64,000 nucleotides of DNA from Cupriavidus pauculus (GTDB lineage: Bacteria; Pseudomonadota; Gammaproteobacteria; Burkholderiales; Burkholderiaceae). The translations under genes and the position numbers were made by a program. Positions 41,318 to 50,117 of the stretch are shown here, one piece after another. The stretch is taken from contig NZ_PJRP01000014.1 of NCBI RefSeq assembly GCF_002858765.1, positions 124,001-188,000 of the forward strand, written 5' to 3'. Under the pieces are notes generated by a model that worked only from the letters and a program-made list of their open reading frames with translations, searched no databases and was not told the origin of the DNA. Within the stretch, counting starts at the first letter, position 1, and the number at the start of each line of letters is the position of its first letter.

Positions 41318-41560
41318 ATCCCGTTACGCTTTGCCAAGGGCGAGGCGTTTCAGTTCGACTGGAGCGATGACTGGGCGGTCATCGCCGGCGAGCACACCAA
41401 GTTTCAGGTGGCGCAGTTCGAACTCAGCCATAGCCGAGCCTTCTTCCTGCGCGCCTATCTGGGCAGACCCACGAGATGCTGTTCGATGTCCCTCACCACG
41501 CCTTCGTGGTGGGGGGCATCACGCACCGCGGCATCTATGAAAGAACGGGACATCGCCAGC
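41318..41560 (+). pseudogene. Relic of an IS21-family transposase (istA)
   Basis: The plus strand reads IPLRFAKGEAFQFDWSDDW and AGEHTKFQVAQFELSHSRAF, then FLRAYL, the strongly conserved catalytic start of IS21 IstA proteins. After a frameshift near 41463 it goes on QTHEMLFDVPHHAFVVGG and RGIYERT. An in-frame stop lies just upstream (41315) and the rest of IstA and all of IstB are missing. About 80 of the usual 500 codons remain. No terminal inverted repeats of an IS21 element could be located. Confidence 0.8.
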
Positions 41561-42661
41561 TCACGAGGCAATTGCCGATTCCCGCGAGTTCGTTTTGAAG
41601 TATGGTGATGGAGACGCACTGGTGCTTGGTGCATCGGGTACCTGCTACCGTAGAATTCAGACGATCGCGCGGGATTTTTTCGTGATCTCTGTCGAGAACT
41701 GTGGCTCAGCATTCCTTCCGAATTATTGGCTGGTACGCGGCGACCGCCTGACGCGACAGCTTGCCTTGGTTGATCACCTGTCGCCGTATATGTTTTTTGC
41801 GGCCGAGTTGCGGAAGGAGCTATCCAGTCTCTCGCGAGTGCGCCTTGTTTTCGCAGAGCAGCATCAACGCCCGTACTAGCCATCTCAATTGCGGATGCGA
41901 GTATCCACGCGTGGATTTCATTTTGGCAACCAGATCAGGAATGCTCCGGCGCGAGATGCCGGATACACGCTCTCCCGCTTGGTGCTTCGGGATCTTTATG
42001 ACGCGGGCTTCGACGGCAGTCAGATAGCACGGACACCTTGCGGTGTGTTCTCGCAGGACAACCTCGGGGAAGCGAAAGTCGCTGAATTCGAGATATGCAG
42101 CAAACGTCAGGAGATCGCGTCGGCCATTAGGTATTTGAAGGCTAGCCCTTCTGTGAGGCTGGACAGGGAGGGGGCCTCCAATCGCATTGCGCCTGCAAAC
42201 TGCGACGTGCGCGTGGATTCGAACAATCCATATGCCATGGGAATTGAAGGAAGTAGCCAGGAGTAATTCGTCCGCTTGCAGACCAAACCGGCCATCAAAA
42301 TTCGAAAGGCCAATGACTCAAACTGGCCGACTCCGGAAGTCGAACGGAACTGGTCCCACATCGGCAAAGTCACTGAGCACGATTCGCGCGCCAAAGGGTG
42401 GGGGTAACGGCGTGGTTCAGAAGCAACAGCGAGCTGGCTGAATGCATCGGTTTCAAGCCACGTAAGCTCAACTTTCCCTCCGCAAAATGCGAAAATCCCG
42501 TGCCGGGGGGCAGTCGCCTACGCCGTTGCGGCTTTTCGCCGACGCCGCTGAGGTTCGCACGGGCGCCCGCACATTAAAACAATGAAAGCGCGGACATAGC
42601 CAGCAAGCAGACGGCTGCCGCGCGCAAAAAGGGTCGCCGGCTCGGCCGGTTAAAAATCCGC
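41561..42661. other. Gene-poor region with two unrecognised frames
   Basis: Two plus-strand frames, 41595-41879 (94 codons, VLKYGDGDALVLGASGTCYR and GDRLTRQLALVDHLSPYMFF) and 41889-42266 (125 codons), look more protein-like than noise, but neither has a clear ribosome-binding site nor a family I know. They follow an IS relic, so they may be pieces of former genes. The last 190 bases before 42662 hold the promoter of the autotransporter and carry a GCGAAAA...TTTTCGC inverted repeat at about 42487-42540. Confidence 0.35.
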
Positions 42662-45600
42662 ATGACAAGACATTCGAGTCTCTCCGCCGGTGAGCAGCCG
42701 TGCCTGCGCGCCATTGCCGGCGCCGTCGCCCTCTTCACGATGTCCGTTGCCGCGTCGCCGGCACAAGCCTCTGGCGGCAACGGCGGTGCCGGGGGCTACA
42801 CCGCCTTCCTACCAGGTGGGTGGGGCGGCTACCTCGCTGGGCAGGCTGGGCAGAGCGGTCTTACGGTGTTCGATGGTGACGGGACTGGTGGCGGCGGTGG
42901 CGCTCGCAACGGGGCCGGTGGCTCGGGTGGCATCAGTTCGTCTCAGATAACGCCGCTGGGGCTGGCCGGCACAGCGGGTACCGCGCCAGGCCAGTTCGGC
43001 GGCAATGGTGGCGACGGGCAATTCGATTATGCCTCGTTCACAGGGGGCGGTGGTGGCGGCGGCGGAGGTGGGGCAGATGGCATGGTGAGGGCTGCCGTGC
43101 CGACCACCATCTCCACCGCAGTGTTCGGCGGCAACGGCGGCCGGGGCGGCAATGGTGGAAGCGATACCACCGACCCGCAAGCGGGCTACCAGGGCGGCGG
43201 CGGCGGTGGCGGCGAAGGCGGATACGGTCTGATCCACGCGGGTAGCGCCGATATCCTTGTGAAGGCGGGCGGCGCGGTGTACGGCGGCTCGGGTGGCAGC
43301 GGCGGGAATGGCGGCGCGTCAAAACCGATGTCCGGCTTCTCTGGCGCCGGCAACGGCGGCGACGGCGGTGTCGGCATATTGGTGAGCAATGCGGCCACCG
43401 TACATATCGAAGCAAATGCCGTGGTGGCGGGCGGCAACGGCGGGGCCGGGGGCAACGGCGGCGACGGCGTCTACGATCTCTACGGCAGCCTGGGAGGAAA
43501 GGGCGGCGTGGGGGGCAGCGGCATGGAACTGACCAGCGGGTCCACGCTGCTAAACGAGGGCATGATCATGGGTGGCGCGGGAGGCGCCGGTGGCTCGGGC
43601 GGCATGAACATGGATGGTTCGCGGGCCGCTAACGGCGCCGCAGGCGCCGGCGGCGTGGGCGTGCTCGGCAGCAACCTGACCATCGTCAACAAGGGGACCA
43701 TCGTAGCAGGCGGCCCCGGCTTGGCGGCTGTCCAGTTCACGGGCGGCACGAACCGCTTCGAGTTCTGGACCAACAGCGTCGTGGGGAGAATCGAAGCCTA
43801 CGGCACGGATGACACGTTTGTGCTGGCTGGCGACACCGGCGCTGCCACATTGACCGGCGGCATTGGCAACGCCGGCCTTTATCGTGGCTTCGAGCATTTC
43901 CAGAAAATCGGTGCCTCGGTCTGGACCCTCGCCGGTACCAACACCGATATCACAAGCTGGCAAATCCTGGGCGGTACGCTGGCGATTGCCTCAGACGCCA
44001 ACCTGGGCGCGCCAGCCGGCACGCTTGGGCTGAACGGCGGCACGCTGCGCACAACCGCGGCCATGACCACCGCGCGCGCAACGACGCTCGGCGCAGGCGG
44101 TGGCACCTTCGAGGTGACAAATGGCACGCTGGCACACTACGGTGTCATCGACGGGCCTGGCAGCCTGACCAAGACGGGGAACGCTACGCTCGACCTGAAC
44201 GCGGTGAACACCTATTCTGGCGGCACACTGGTTAACGCTGGCACGCTAAGCGCCAACGTCAATGGGGCCCTGGGTACTGGCGGGGTCAGTGTCGATGGCG
44301 GCACGCTTCGGCTGAATGGCAACTTCGATCTCGGTGCCCGGCAAGTGGTCAATCGGTCCGGCTACATCCAGCTATTTAGCGCAGGCAGCCTTGGCAATGC
44401 GCAGGTGACGAACCTCGGCGGGTTCACATACCTGCTCGGCAGCAGCACGGCGGCCAATGCGACGATCATCAACAACGGCGGCGTGATGTCGTTTCAGGAG
44501 GGCAGCACCGGCGGTAACAGCCAGGTGACGACCCGCAGTGGCAGCTACACCGAGTTCTGGGGCTGGAGTACCGCTGGCAACGCCTCGCTGGTGACGGAGG
44601 CTGGGGGCTGGGTCGATTTCTCGGGCACGTCCGGTCCGGGGTTCGACCATCGGATTACCGCCGGTGCCATCGCCGGGACGGGGCGCTTCCAGCTTGGCCA
44701 GAACGTCCTGACCGTAGGGGGCAACAACACGTCCACCACCGTAAGCGGCACGATCGAGGATGGCGGGGCCGGTGGCGGCAGCGGCGCGGGGCTGATCAAG
44801 ATCGGCGCTGGCACGCTGACGCTGAGCGGCGCGAATACCTACACCGGAGCGACGACGGTGAACGCGGGCACGCTGGCCGTGAACGGCAGTGTGGCAGGGG
44901 CGGTCACGGTGAACAACGGCGCCACGCTGAGCGGCGCTGGCAGCGTCGGCAGTACCGTTATTGCATCAGGCGGCACGCTAGCACCGGGCAATTCCATCGG
45001 CACACTGACGGTCAACGGCAACTTGACGCTGGCGTCGGGTTCGACCTATCGAGTGGAAGCCGACCCGGCATCGTCGGCCAGCGACCGCGTTGCGGTGAGC
45101 GGTACAGCCACACTCGGCGGTGCGGTTGTCCATGTCGGCCCCGACGGCAACTTCGCGTCCACGCGCCGCTACAGCATCCTGACCGCCGGCACGGTGCAGG
45201 GCCGCTTTGCATCGGTCAGCTCGAACTACGCGTTCCTCGACCCGACGCTGACCTATGGCGCCAACGAAGTCACCCTGGCACTCACGCGCAAGGTGGTGAC
45301 GGACCCCGTGCCGCCCGTCTCGCCGCTCGTTCCGGGCGCGGGTGGTGGCGCTGGCGGGGGCACCCCGCGTGCGATGCGCTTTGCCGATGCCGCAGTCACC
45401 GGCAACCAGCGTGCCGTGGCTAACGCACTGGAGACCCTGCCGGACAGCAACCCCGTGCACGAAGCCGTGGTGACGTTGCCCGAGGGCGCGCCGCCGGCCG
45501 TCTTCGACAGCCTTTCCGGGGAGGCCCACGCCAGCGTGTCCACGGGTCTGATTACCCTGGCGGGTGGGGCGCGGGCGCTGCCGCTGGCGCATTTGAATGA

Positions 45601-46525
45601 CAGCCTGTCCGCCGGCATGCTGCCCGGCGCGCCCATCGCCCAGCTTGGTGGCCTCCTGCCGGCTGCCGCACTGCCCATTTCCGCCGCCCAGCCGCTGTGG
45701 GTGGAAGTGCTTGGCAACTGGCAGAACTTTCATGGAAGCGTAGATGCAGCGCGCTTGCGCCAGCAGACTGGCGGCTTCTATCTGGGTGGCGACGGTGCGG
45801 TGGGGCAAGGCTGGCGCATCGGCGGCGCGTTCGGCTACGCCAACAGTACGCTGCGAGTGAGCGAACGGTCGTCGCGCGCCATCACCGATTCATTCAGCGC
45901 CACGCTCTACGGCGGCCGCGCATTCGCGCTTGGCGGCGGCAAGCTCAAATGGCTGTTCGGTACCGCCTATAGCTGGCACGACGCCGACACGGATCGGCAG
46001 GCCAGCCTCGGCGGCAGTACGGTGCAGTCCCTGACCGCCAGCTATCACGCCAGCACCGCGCAAGTCTTCTTGGAAGCCGGCTTCGCCATGCCTCTATCGG
46101 CAACCATCCAGGTCGAACCGTACGGGGGCGTGGCGTGGAGCGACACACGCACGCGCAGCTTCGCGGAGACGGGCGGCTCGGCGGCCCTGCACAGCCCAGG
46201 CGATAGCAACACGTTGACCACCACAACGCTCGGCCTGCGTACCAGCGCGCGCGTCCAGTTTGGCGGCACTGACGCGGCGTTCTACGTCGGAGCCGGCTGG
46301 CGCCATGCGTTCGGCGACGTACGCCCGGCTACCACGCTGGCTTTCGATGGCAGCCAGCCGTTCACGGTGACGGGTGCGCCGATTGCCCAGAACGCGGCGC
46401 TGGCCGAACTGCGCGCCGACTTCGCCATCTCGGCCATGGCCACGCTTGGCTTGCGCTATACCGGCCAGTTCGGTGGCGGCAACCAGGACCATACCGGCAC
46501 GGTGGGATTGCGCTGGAGGTTCTAG
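42662..46525 (+). CDS. Glycine-rich type Va autotransporter
   Basis: 1287-aa outer-membrane autotransporter. Signal peptide about residues 1-37 (AIAGAVALFTMSVAASPAQA). Residues about 38-345 are an extreme Gly/Ala repeat built of GGNGG, GGAGG and GGxGGxGG units, a composition like mycobacterial PE_PGRS proteins. A beta-helical passenger with autotransporter-associated repeats follows (GAGTLTLSGANTYTGATTVN, GTLAPGNSIGTLTVNGNLTL). A proline linker (VVTDPVPPVSPLVPGAGGG) leads to the C-terminal beta-barrel of about 280 residues (LWVEVLGNWQNFHGSVDAAR, GGFYLGGDGAVGQGWRIGGA), which ends GLRWRF with the terminal Phe needed for barrel assembly. No protease triad is recognisable, so an adhesin or aggregation factor is more likely than an enzyme. 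Single transcript, no partner genes. Confidence 0.9.
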   Translation: MTRHSSLSAGEQPCLRAIAGAVALFTMSVAASPAQASGGNGGAGGYTAFLPGGWGGYLAGQAGQSGLTVFDGDGTGGGGGARNGAGGSGGISSSQITPLGLAGTAGTAPGQFGGNGGDGQFDYASFTGGGGGGGGGGADGMVRAAVPTTISTAVFGGNGGRGGNGGSDTTDPQAGYQGGGGGGGEGGYGLIHAGSADILVKAGGAVYGGSGGSGGNGGASKPMSGFSGAGNGGDGGVGILVSNAATVHIEANAVVAGGNGGAGGNGGDGVYDLYGSLGGKGGVGGSGMELTSGSTLLNEGMIMGGAGGAGGSGGMNMDGSRAANGAAGAGGVGVLGSNLTIVNKGTIVAGGPGLAAVQFTGGTNRFEFWTNSVVGRIEAYGTDDTFVLAGDTGAATLTGGIGNAGLYRGFEHFQKIGASVWTLAGTNTDITSWQILGGTLAIASDANLGAPAGTLGLNGGTLRTTAAMTTARATTLGAGGGTFEVTNGTLAHYGVIDGPGSLTKTGNATLDLNAVNTYSGGTLVNAGTLSANVNGALGTGGVSVDGGTLRLNGNFDLGARQVVNRSGYIQLFSAGSLGNAQVTNLGGFTYLLGSSTAANATIINNGGVMSFQEGSTGGNSQVTTRSGSYTEFWGWSTAGNASLVTEAGGWVDFSGTSGPGFDHRITAGAIAGTGRFQLGQNVLTVGGNNTSTTVSGTIEDGGAGGGSGAGLIKIGAGTLTLSGANTYTGATTVNAGTLAVNGSVAGAVTVNNGATLSGAGSVGSTVIASGGTLAPGNSIGTLTVNGNLTLASGSTYRVEADPASSASDRVAVSGTATLGGAVVHVGPDGNFASTRRYSILTAGTVQGRFASVSSNYAFLDPTLTYGANEVTLALTRKVVTDPVPPVSPLVPGAGGGAGGGTPRAMRFADAAVTGNQRAVANALETLPDSNPVHEAVVTLPEGAPPAVFDSLSGEAHASVSTGLITLAGGARALPLAHLNDSLSAGMLPGAPIAQLGGLLPAAALPISAAQPLWVEVLGNWQNFHGSVDAARLRQQTGGFYLGGDGAVGQGWRIGGAFGYANSTLRVSERSSRAITDSFSATLYGGRAFALGGGKLKWLFGTAYSWHDADTDRQASLGGSTVQSLTASYHASTAQVFLEAGFAMPLSATIQVEPYGGVAWSDTRTRSFAETGGSAALHSPGDSNTLTTTTLGLRTSARVQFGGTDAAFYVGAGWRHAFGDVRPATTLAFDGSQPFTVTGAPIAQNAALAELRADFAISAMATLGLRYTGQFGGGNQDHTGTVGLRWRF

Positions 46526-46869
46526 GGTTGAGGGCGAGCGAGGAGGGCGGTTCGGTCGCTCCGAAGGCGGCCTCTGCATGGCACCATCCGCAGGGTCATG
46601 CTAGGAGTTCGTGGCCGGTAGCAGCCCCCACCTTGCGATATCAATAAGGTGCAATTGCCGATCGTAAGGTGTGCTGCAGCGGGTCGACTTCTACGGATGG
46701 TTGTCCTTCATGCGACACGTTTGGGTCGTCTGTAACGCGGCCTTGCCTCTGCAGAAACACTCCTTACGGATTGTCACGAGTTAGCAGTCAACTGAGCGTG
46801 AAGCTGCCCCGTTTTTTGGCTAAGCGCGGCACATCGCAGCGCCTAAACCTCTCAGAAGGATTGTTGATC
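46526..46869. other. Intergenic, nothing recognised
   Basis: About 340 bases between the autotransporter and the small Ala/Lys-rich gene. No hairpin terminator with a T run and no coding frame with support. The promoter of the following gene should lie in the right half. Confidence 0.35.
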
Positions 46870-47145
46870 ATGAAGAAGCTGTTCGCTGCCGTTGCCGCTT
46901 TCGCCATCACTGGTGCCGCTGTTGCTCAGGGCGTTGCCCCGGCCGCTCCCACGGCGCCGGCCTCTCCGGCTGCTACGGCGCCGGCTGCGAAAGCACCTGC
47001 TGCTACCGCGACCCACAAGCACGCAACCAAGCACGCCAAGGCAACAAAGGTGAGCGCCGAGAAGCCTGCTGCGCCGGCCAAGGCCGAGAAGGCTACGGTC
47101 AAGGCAGAAAACGCCGCGCCCGCAGCCGCCGTCAAGAAGCAGTAA
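46870..47145 (+). CDS. Small exported Ala/Lys/Pro-rich protein
   Basis: 91 aa from ATG 46870, preceded by AAGGA. The signal peptide KKLFAAVAAFAITGAAVAQG is clear, with cleavage after VAQ or AQG. The mature chain is nearly all Ala, Pro, Lys, Thr and His (PTAPASPAATAPAAKAPAAT, HKHATKHAKATKVSAEKPAA) and should be extended and basic, resembling acid-shock Asr-like proteins and the tails of histone-like proteins. A long hairpin terminator follows, so it is a monocistronic gene. Function unknown. Confidence 0.65.
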   Translation: MKKLFAAVAAFAITGAAVAQGVAPAAPTAPASPAATAPAAKAPAATATHKHATKHAKATKVSAEKPAAPAKAEKATVKAENAAPAAAVKKQ

Positions 47146-47187
47146 TAGCAAGCCAGTAGGTCTGCGGGTTGACGCCACGGGTGCGCG

Positions 47188-47224
47188 CAAAGAAAGCAGT
47201 CGACGATGTCGGCTGTTTTCTTTG
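47188..47224 (+). terminator. Long hairpin terminator
   Basis: The two 17-base arms starting CAAAGAAAGCAG and ending CTGTTTTCTTTG pair at 15 of 17 positions around a 3-base loop, and the 3' arm itself contains TTTTCTTT. It lies 43 bases after the stop of the small exported protein. The symmetry allows action in both directions. Confidence 0.65.
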
Positions 47225-47687
47225 GAGCAGACCGTAGGCGCTTTAGGAGGCGAGTGCCGCCGACCATAGCCTGCGGTAGACGCACTCAACCCAGAAAGGC
47301 GCGCCGTGGAGCTTGGTGGCTTGGTGTTGAATCGGACGTCTGAACGGCCGAGCAAATTAGCGATCGAACGACGCCTCTTCGTCGGTCTCAGCCCCCGGCC
47401 AACCCGCGGCAGGCGCTTGCCGGAGCTAGGGGCCATTTCCGACCCTCAGCGGCCAACCGCGTTCGTGCGGTCGCAAGGGCTGCTGCCTGGGGTACAGTCG
47501 CATCTTGCCGCCCGCGGGCCTGGTGTGCATTCACTGTGGTGGCCCAAAATCCGTCGATCGCCTGAGGGGCCAGCGCAGCCCTCATGCTCATTGAACGCTT
47601 CGGGGCTATGTTGACAAAGCCGTGGAGCGGCCCCAATGCCGGTCGGATCGTTGCACCATCATGGATAGCCCCACAGTCCTGCGCTCA
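47225..47687. other. Intergenic, nothing recognised
   Basis: About 460 bases between the hairpin and the stop of the TRIC-type gene. One plus-strand frame of 102 codons (47306-47614) has no start site or family. I see no gene. Confidence 0.35.
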
Positions 47688-48362
47688 TCACTTGTCTGAT
47701 CCGCTCCCACTGCCATCGTGCCCGAGAGAGCGCGGCAGATTCCACTTGTAACGCAGCGAGAGGTAACGCAGCGCGAAGCACGCCATCAAGGCGGCCCAGG
47801 TCCGCCCACTGGACACCCATCCCAGGCGCTCGCCGGACACCTCGATGACGGCACCCACCAGAGCCGCCGACGCATAGACCTCGCGCCGAAGGATTACCGG
47901 CACCCGATTGAGTAGCACGTCACGCGCCACGCCACCACCCACGGCGGTAACTACGCCGAGAAGCACCGCCACCTCGGCATTGTGGCCAAAAATCAAGGCC
48001 TTCTGCGCGCCGGTCACTGCAAACAATCCCAGCCCCAGAGAATCGAAGAAGGTCACCGGGTGTGCAAGGCGCACGACCAGCGTGCGCGCAGTGAGCGTCA
48101 CCCATGACGCTGCCATTGCGACGGCGAGATAGCGCCAATCGGTTAGTCCGGCGGGCGGCACGGCGCCGATGCACAGGTCGCGCAGCACGCCCCCGCCGCA
48201 AGCGACCGCAAAAGCAATGACGATGACACCGAACCAGTCGAGTCCGCGGTCTCTGGCCGCGACCGCGCCGCTGAAGGCAAAGGCAAATGTGCCGGCCAGA
48301 TCTAGAAACGTGAACAGACTGTGGTCATTCAGGCCGGCAAGGGCCAATTCGTGGACGTTCAT
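47688..48362 (-). CDS. TRIC-type (UPF0126/YadS) membrane cation channel
   Basis: 224 aa from ATG 48362, chosen because ATGA overlaps the stop of the upstream amidohydrolase. Seven membrane helices arranged as an internal repeat: FTFLDLAGTFAFAFSGAVAA ... VACGGGVLRDLCIG in the first half and FDSLGLGLFAVTGAQKALIF ... VTAVGGGVARDVLLNRVP in the second. The paired GGGxxRD signatures mark the prokaryotic TRIC family, trimeric cation channels formerly called UPF0126. The inside-positive tail is SLRYKWNLP and Gly/Ser-rich. Translational coupling to a peptidase-family enzyme is unusual. Confidence 0.9.
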   Translation of the reverse strand: MNVHELALAGLNDHSLFTFLDLAGTFAFAFSGAVAARDRGLDWFGVIVIAFAVACGGGVLRDLCIGAVPPAGLTDWRYLAVAMAASWVTLTARTLVVRLAHPVTFFDSLGLGLFAVTGAQKALIFGHNAEVAVLLGVVTAVGGGVARDVLLNRVPVILRREVYASAALVGAVIEVSGERLGWVSSGRTWAALMACFALRYLSLRYKWNLPRSLGHDGSGSGSDK

Positions 48363-49621
48363 ACACTGGGACACAACCACGCGCTGGCGGCCGTCAGCAT
48401 AGCCGCCAAGCCGGTCTCGAGCGTCGGATGAATCTGCGGCGCGAACTTCGGTGAGTGGTTGCTAGGGATTTTGTTGACAGCCTTCTCCTGTTCGGCCTTC
48501 GCGTACACCTCCGGGTTGGTACCACCGACGAACCAGAATACATAGGGCACGCCCCAAGCGCGACCGAAGATGCTGAAGTCTTCGCTGGCCGATGCCGGAC
48601 CGGGTGCCTGCAACGCGTTTTCGCCAAACTGGCGGTCGAAGGCCTGCGCCACCTTTTCCGTAGCGGCCAGATCGTTCTCGGTCAACGGGTAGCTATTGAT
48701 CGTGGTGAACTCGGGCGGACGCTCAGCACCGGAGGCATCGCACTCTGCGCAACAGATGCGGCGTATCGAATTTAGCATGTATTCGCGTGTGTCCTCGCTG
48801 AAGGTGCGCATGTTCAGCTTGATGGTGGCGTCGTCGGGGATGATATTCTCCTTGGTACCGGCCTGCAGCGAGCCGATAGTGAGCACCGCCGGTTCGGTCG
48901 GCGCGATTTCCCTCGAGACAATGGTCTGCAGGCGCAACGTGGTCGCTGCTGCCATGATGACCGGATCGATCGAGGTTTGCGGTTGAGAGCCGTGCGAACC
49001 GCGCCCGAACAGCTTGATCTTCAGGCTATCTCCGGCAGACAGCGTAATGCCGGGACGGTAGCTAACGGTGCCGGCAGCGCCGACCATCACGTGCTGCCCG
49101 AGGATGATGTCGGGCTTCGGAAAGCGGCCTTCGCCCCATTCGCCCACCATAGAGGATGCGCCCTCGGCCGTTTCCTCACCGGGCTGGAACACGATCATTA
49201 GTGTGCCTCTCCAGGCGGTGCGATTTGCAGACAGGATACGCGCGGCTCCGATCATCCAGGTTACGTGCATGTCATGGCCGCATGAATGCGCGACGCCGAC
49301 CTCTACGCCTTCATCGTCGCGCGCGGTCACAGTGCTGGCATACGGCAGCCCGGTGTCCTCTGCCATTGGTAGCGCATCCATGTCGGCGCGTAGCATCACG
49401 GTCGGGCCTGTGCCATTCTTCATCACGCAGACCACGCCAGTCACGCCGACGTTGCGCGTCACCTCGTAGCCCAGACCTTCCATGGCATCGGCGACGATCT
49501 TCGCGGTGCGAACTTCGTGCATCGACAACTCCGGGTGCTGGTGGATGTCCTTGTAGAGCGCCTCGAGTTCGGCCACCAGGGCGGGATCGGCGCGGTCGAG
49601 GACTTCAGTGAGGGGATTCAT
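48359..49621 (-). CDS. M20-family amidohydrolase
   Basis: 420-aa metal-dependent hydrolase of the hippurate hydrolase / N-acyl amino acid amidohydrolase group. ATG 49621 has GGAG 6 bases upstream. Conserved blocks: DIHQHPELSMHEVRTA, VMLRADMDALPM, VAHSCGHDMHVTWMIG (Cys-Gly-His-Asp metal ligands), FQPGEETAEGASSM (catalytic Glu), and ASEDFSIFG near the C-terminus. A dimerisation lid is inserted from about 195 to 310. Cytosolic, probably two-zinc or manganese. It cleaves an N-acyl bond of an amino-acid conjugate; the exact substrate cannot be read. It is coupled by a 4-bp overlap to the TRIC-type gene. Confidence 0.9.
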   Translation of the reverse strand: MNPLTEVLDRADPALVAELEALYKDIHQHPELSMHEVRTAKIVADAMEGLGYEVTRNVGVTGVVCVMKNGTGPTVMLRADMDALPMAEDTGLPYASTVTARDDEGVEVGVAHSCGHDMHVTWMIGAARILSANRTAWRGTLMIVFQPGEETAEGASSMVGEWGEGRFPKPDIILGQHVMVGAAGTVSYRPGITLSAGDSLKIKLFGRGSHGSQPQTSIDPVIMAAATTLRLQTIVSREIAPTEPAVLTIGSLQAGTKENIIPDDATIKLNMRTFSEDTREYMLNSIRRICCAECDASGAERPPEFTTINSYPLTENDLAATEKVAQAFDRQFGENALQAPGPASASEDFSIFGRAWGVPYVFWFVGGTNPEVYAKAEQEKAVNKIPSNHSPKFAPQIHPTLETGLAAMLTAASAWLCPSV

Positions 49622-49682
49622 GATGGCTCCAGAAGTTTCGAAGTGAAGTTGAGCAGGAGATTCAGGCTGCACCTTCATCCCC

Positions 49683-49868
49683 TTAGGCACCGTAAGCACG
49701 ATCGAGGTTGGCCATCGCCACCGTCAGGACGTCGAAGCCCCGCGCAACGATGGCGGTTTCGCGCACGACCAGATTGTGCTGGCCGGCGGCGAAAGTGATC
49801 ACGCCGTCGAGCCCGTTTACGCGTTCGCAGTTAGCTCCAAACGCGGTGAAAAATGGCCCAAAAAAACT
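49683..49868 (-). pseudogene. 3' fragment of an unidentified gene
   Basis: A minus-strand frame open from a stop at 49869-49871 to TAA at 49683 reads FFGPFFTAFGANCERVNGLD, GVITFAAGQHNLVVRETAIV and ARGFDVLTVAMANLDRAYGA. It has the regular character of the C-terminal part of a real protein, lacks any start codon with a ribosome-binding site, and stops 61 bases before the amidohydrolase start in the same direction. It is probably the tail of a gene that once stood upstream in that operon. Family not recognised. Confidence 0.4.
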
Positions 49869-50113
49869 CTAGCAAATTTCACCACCCGCTGACTGCGCGA
49901 TTCACCCCATTCGCAAATGCGTCGAAAGGAGCGCATGCTTACCCTATGCGAAAGCCCTCCCGCCAACGGTATGTGCTTGGTCGCCCATCACTCCGCGTGG
50001 TGCTTTCGGTCGGCTGATGACGGGACGGCGTGTGTCGACGATCGAAGGACCGCTTCTAAAGTGGAATTGCCGTGTGAATGTCTCGACAGCGCATGGGACG
50101 AGAGTCTGCTGAT
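49869..50113. other. Left flank of the insertion sequence
   Basis: 245 bases with one plus-strand frame (MLTLCESPPANG, from ATG 49935 or 49917) that runs into the insertion sequence. If one copy of the GGCC duplication and the element are removed, the frame continues as GAG AGC TGC CTG TGA (51731-51745), giving a 65-residue Cys-containing product. AAAGGAG lies only 3 bases before ATG 49935. Confidence 0.35.
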
Positions 50114-50117
50114 GGCC
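50114..50117. repeat. Left target-site duplication of the IS
   Basis: GGCC directly flanks the left terminal repeat and the same GGCC flanks the right one (51727-51730). Because GGCC is its own reverse complement it could also be counted as part of longer inverted repeats. Confidence 0.6.

Noticed and set aside
42809..46579. Long antisense frames rich in Pro or Arg opposite the autotransporter
   Set aside because: They are the complement of Gly-rich codons and have no independent support.
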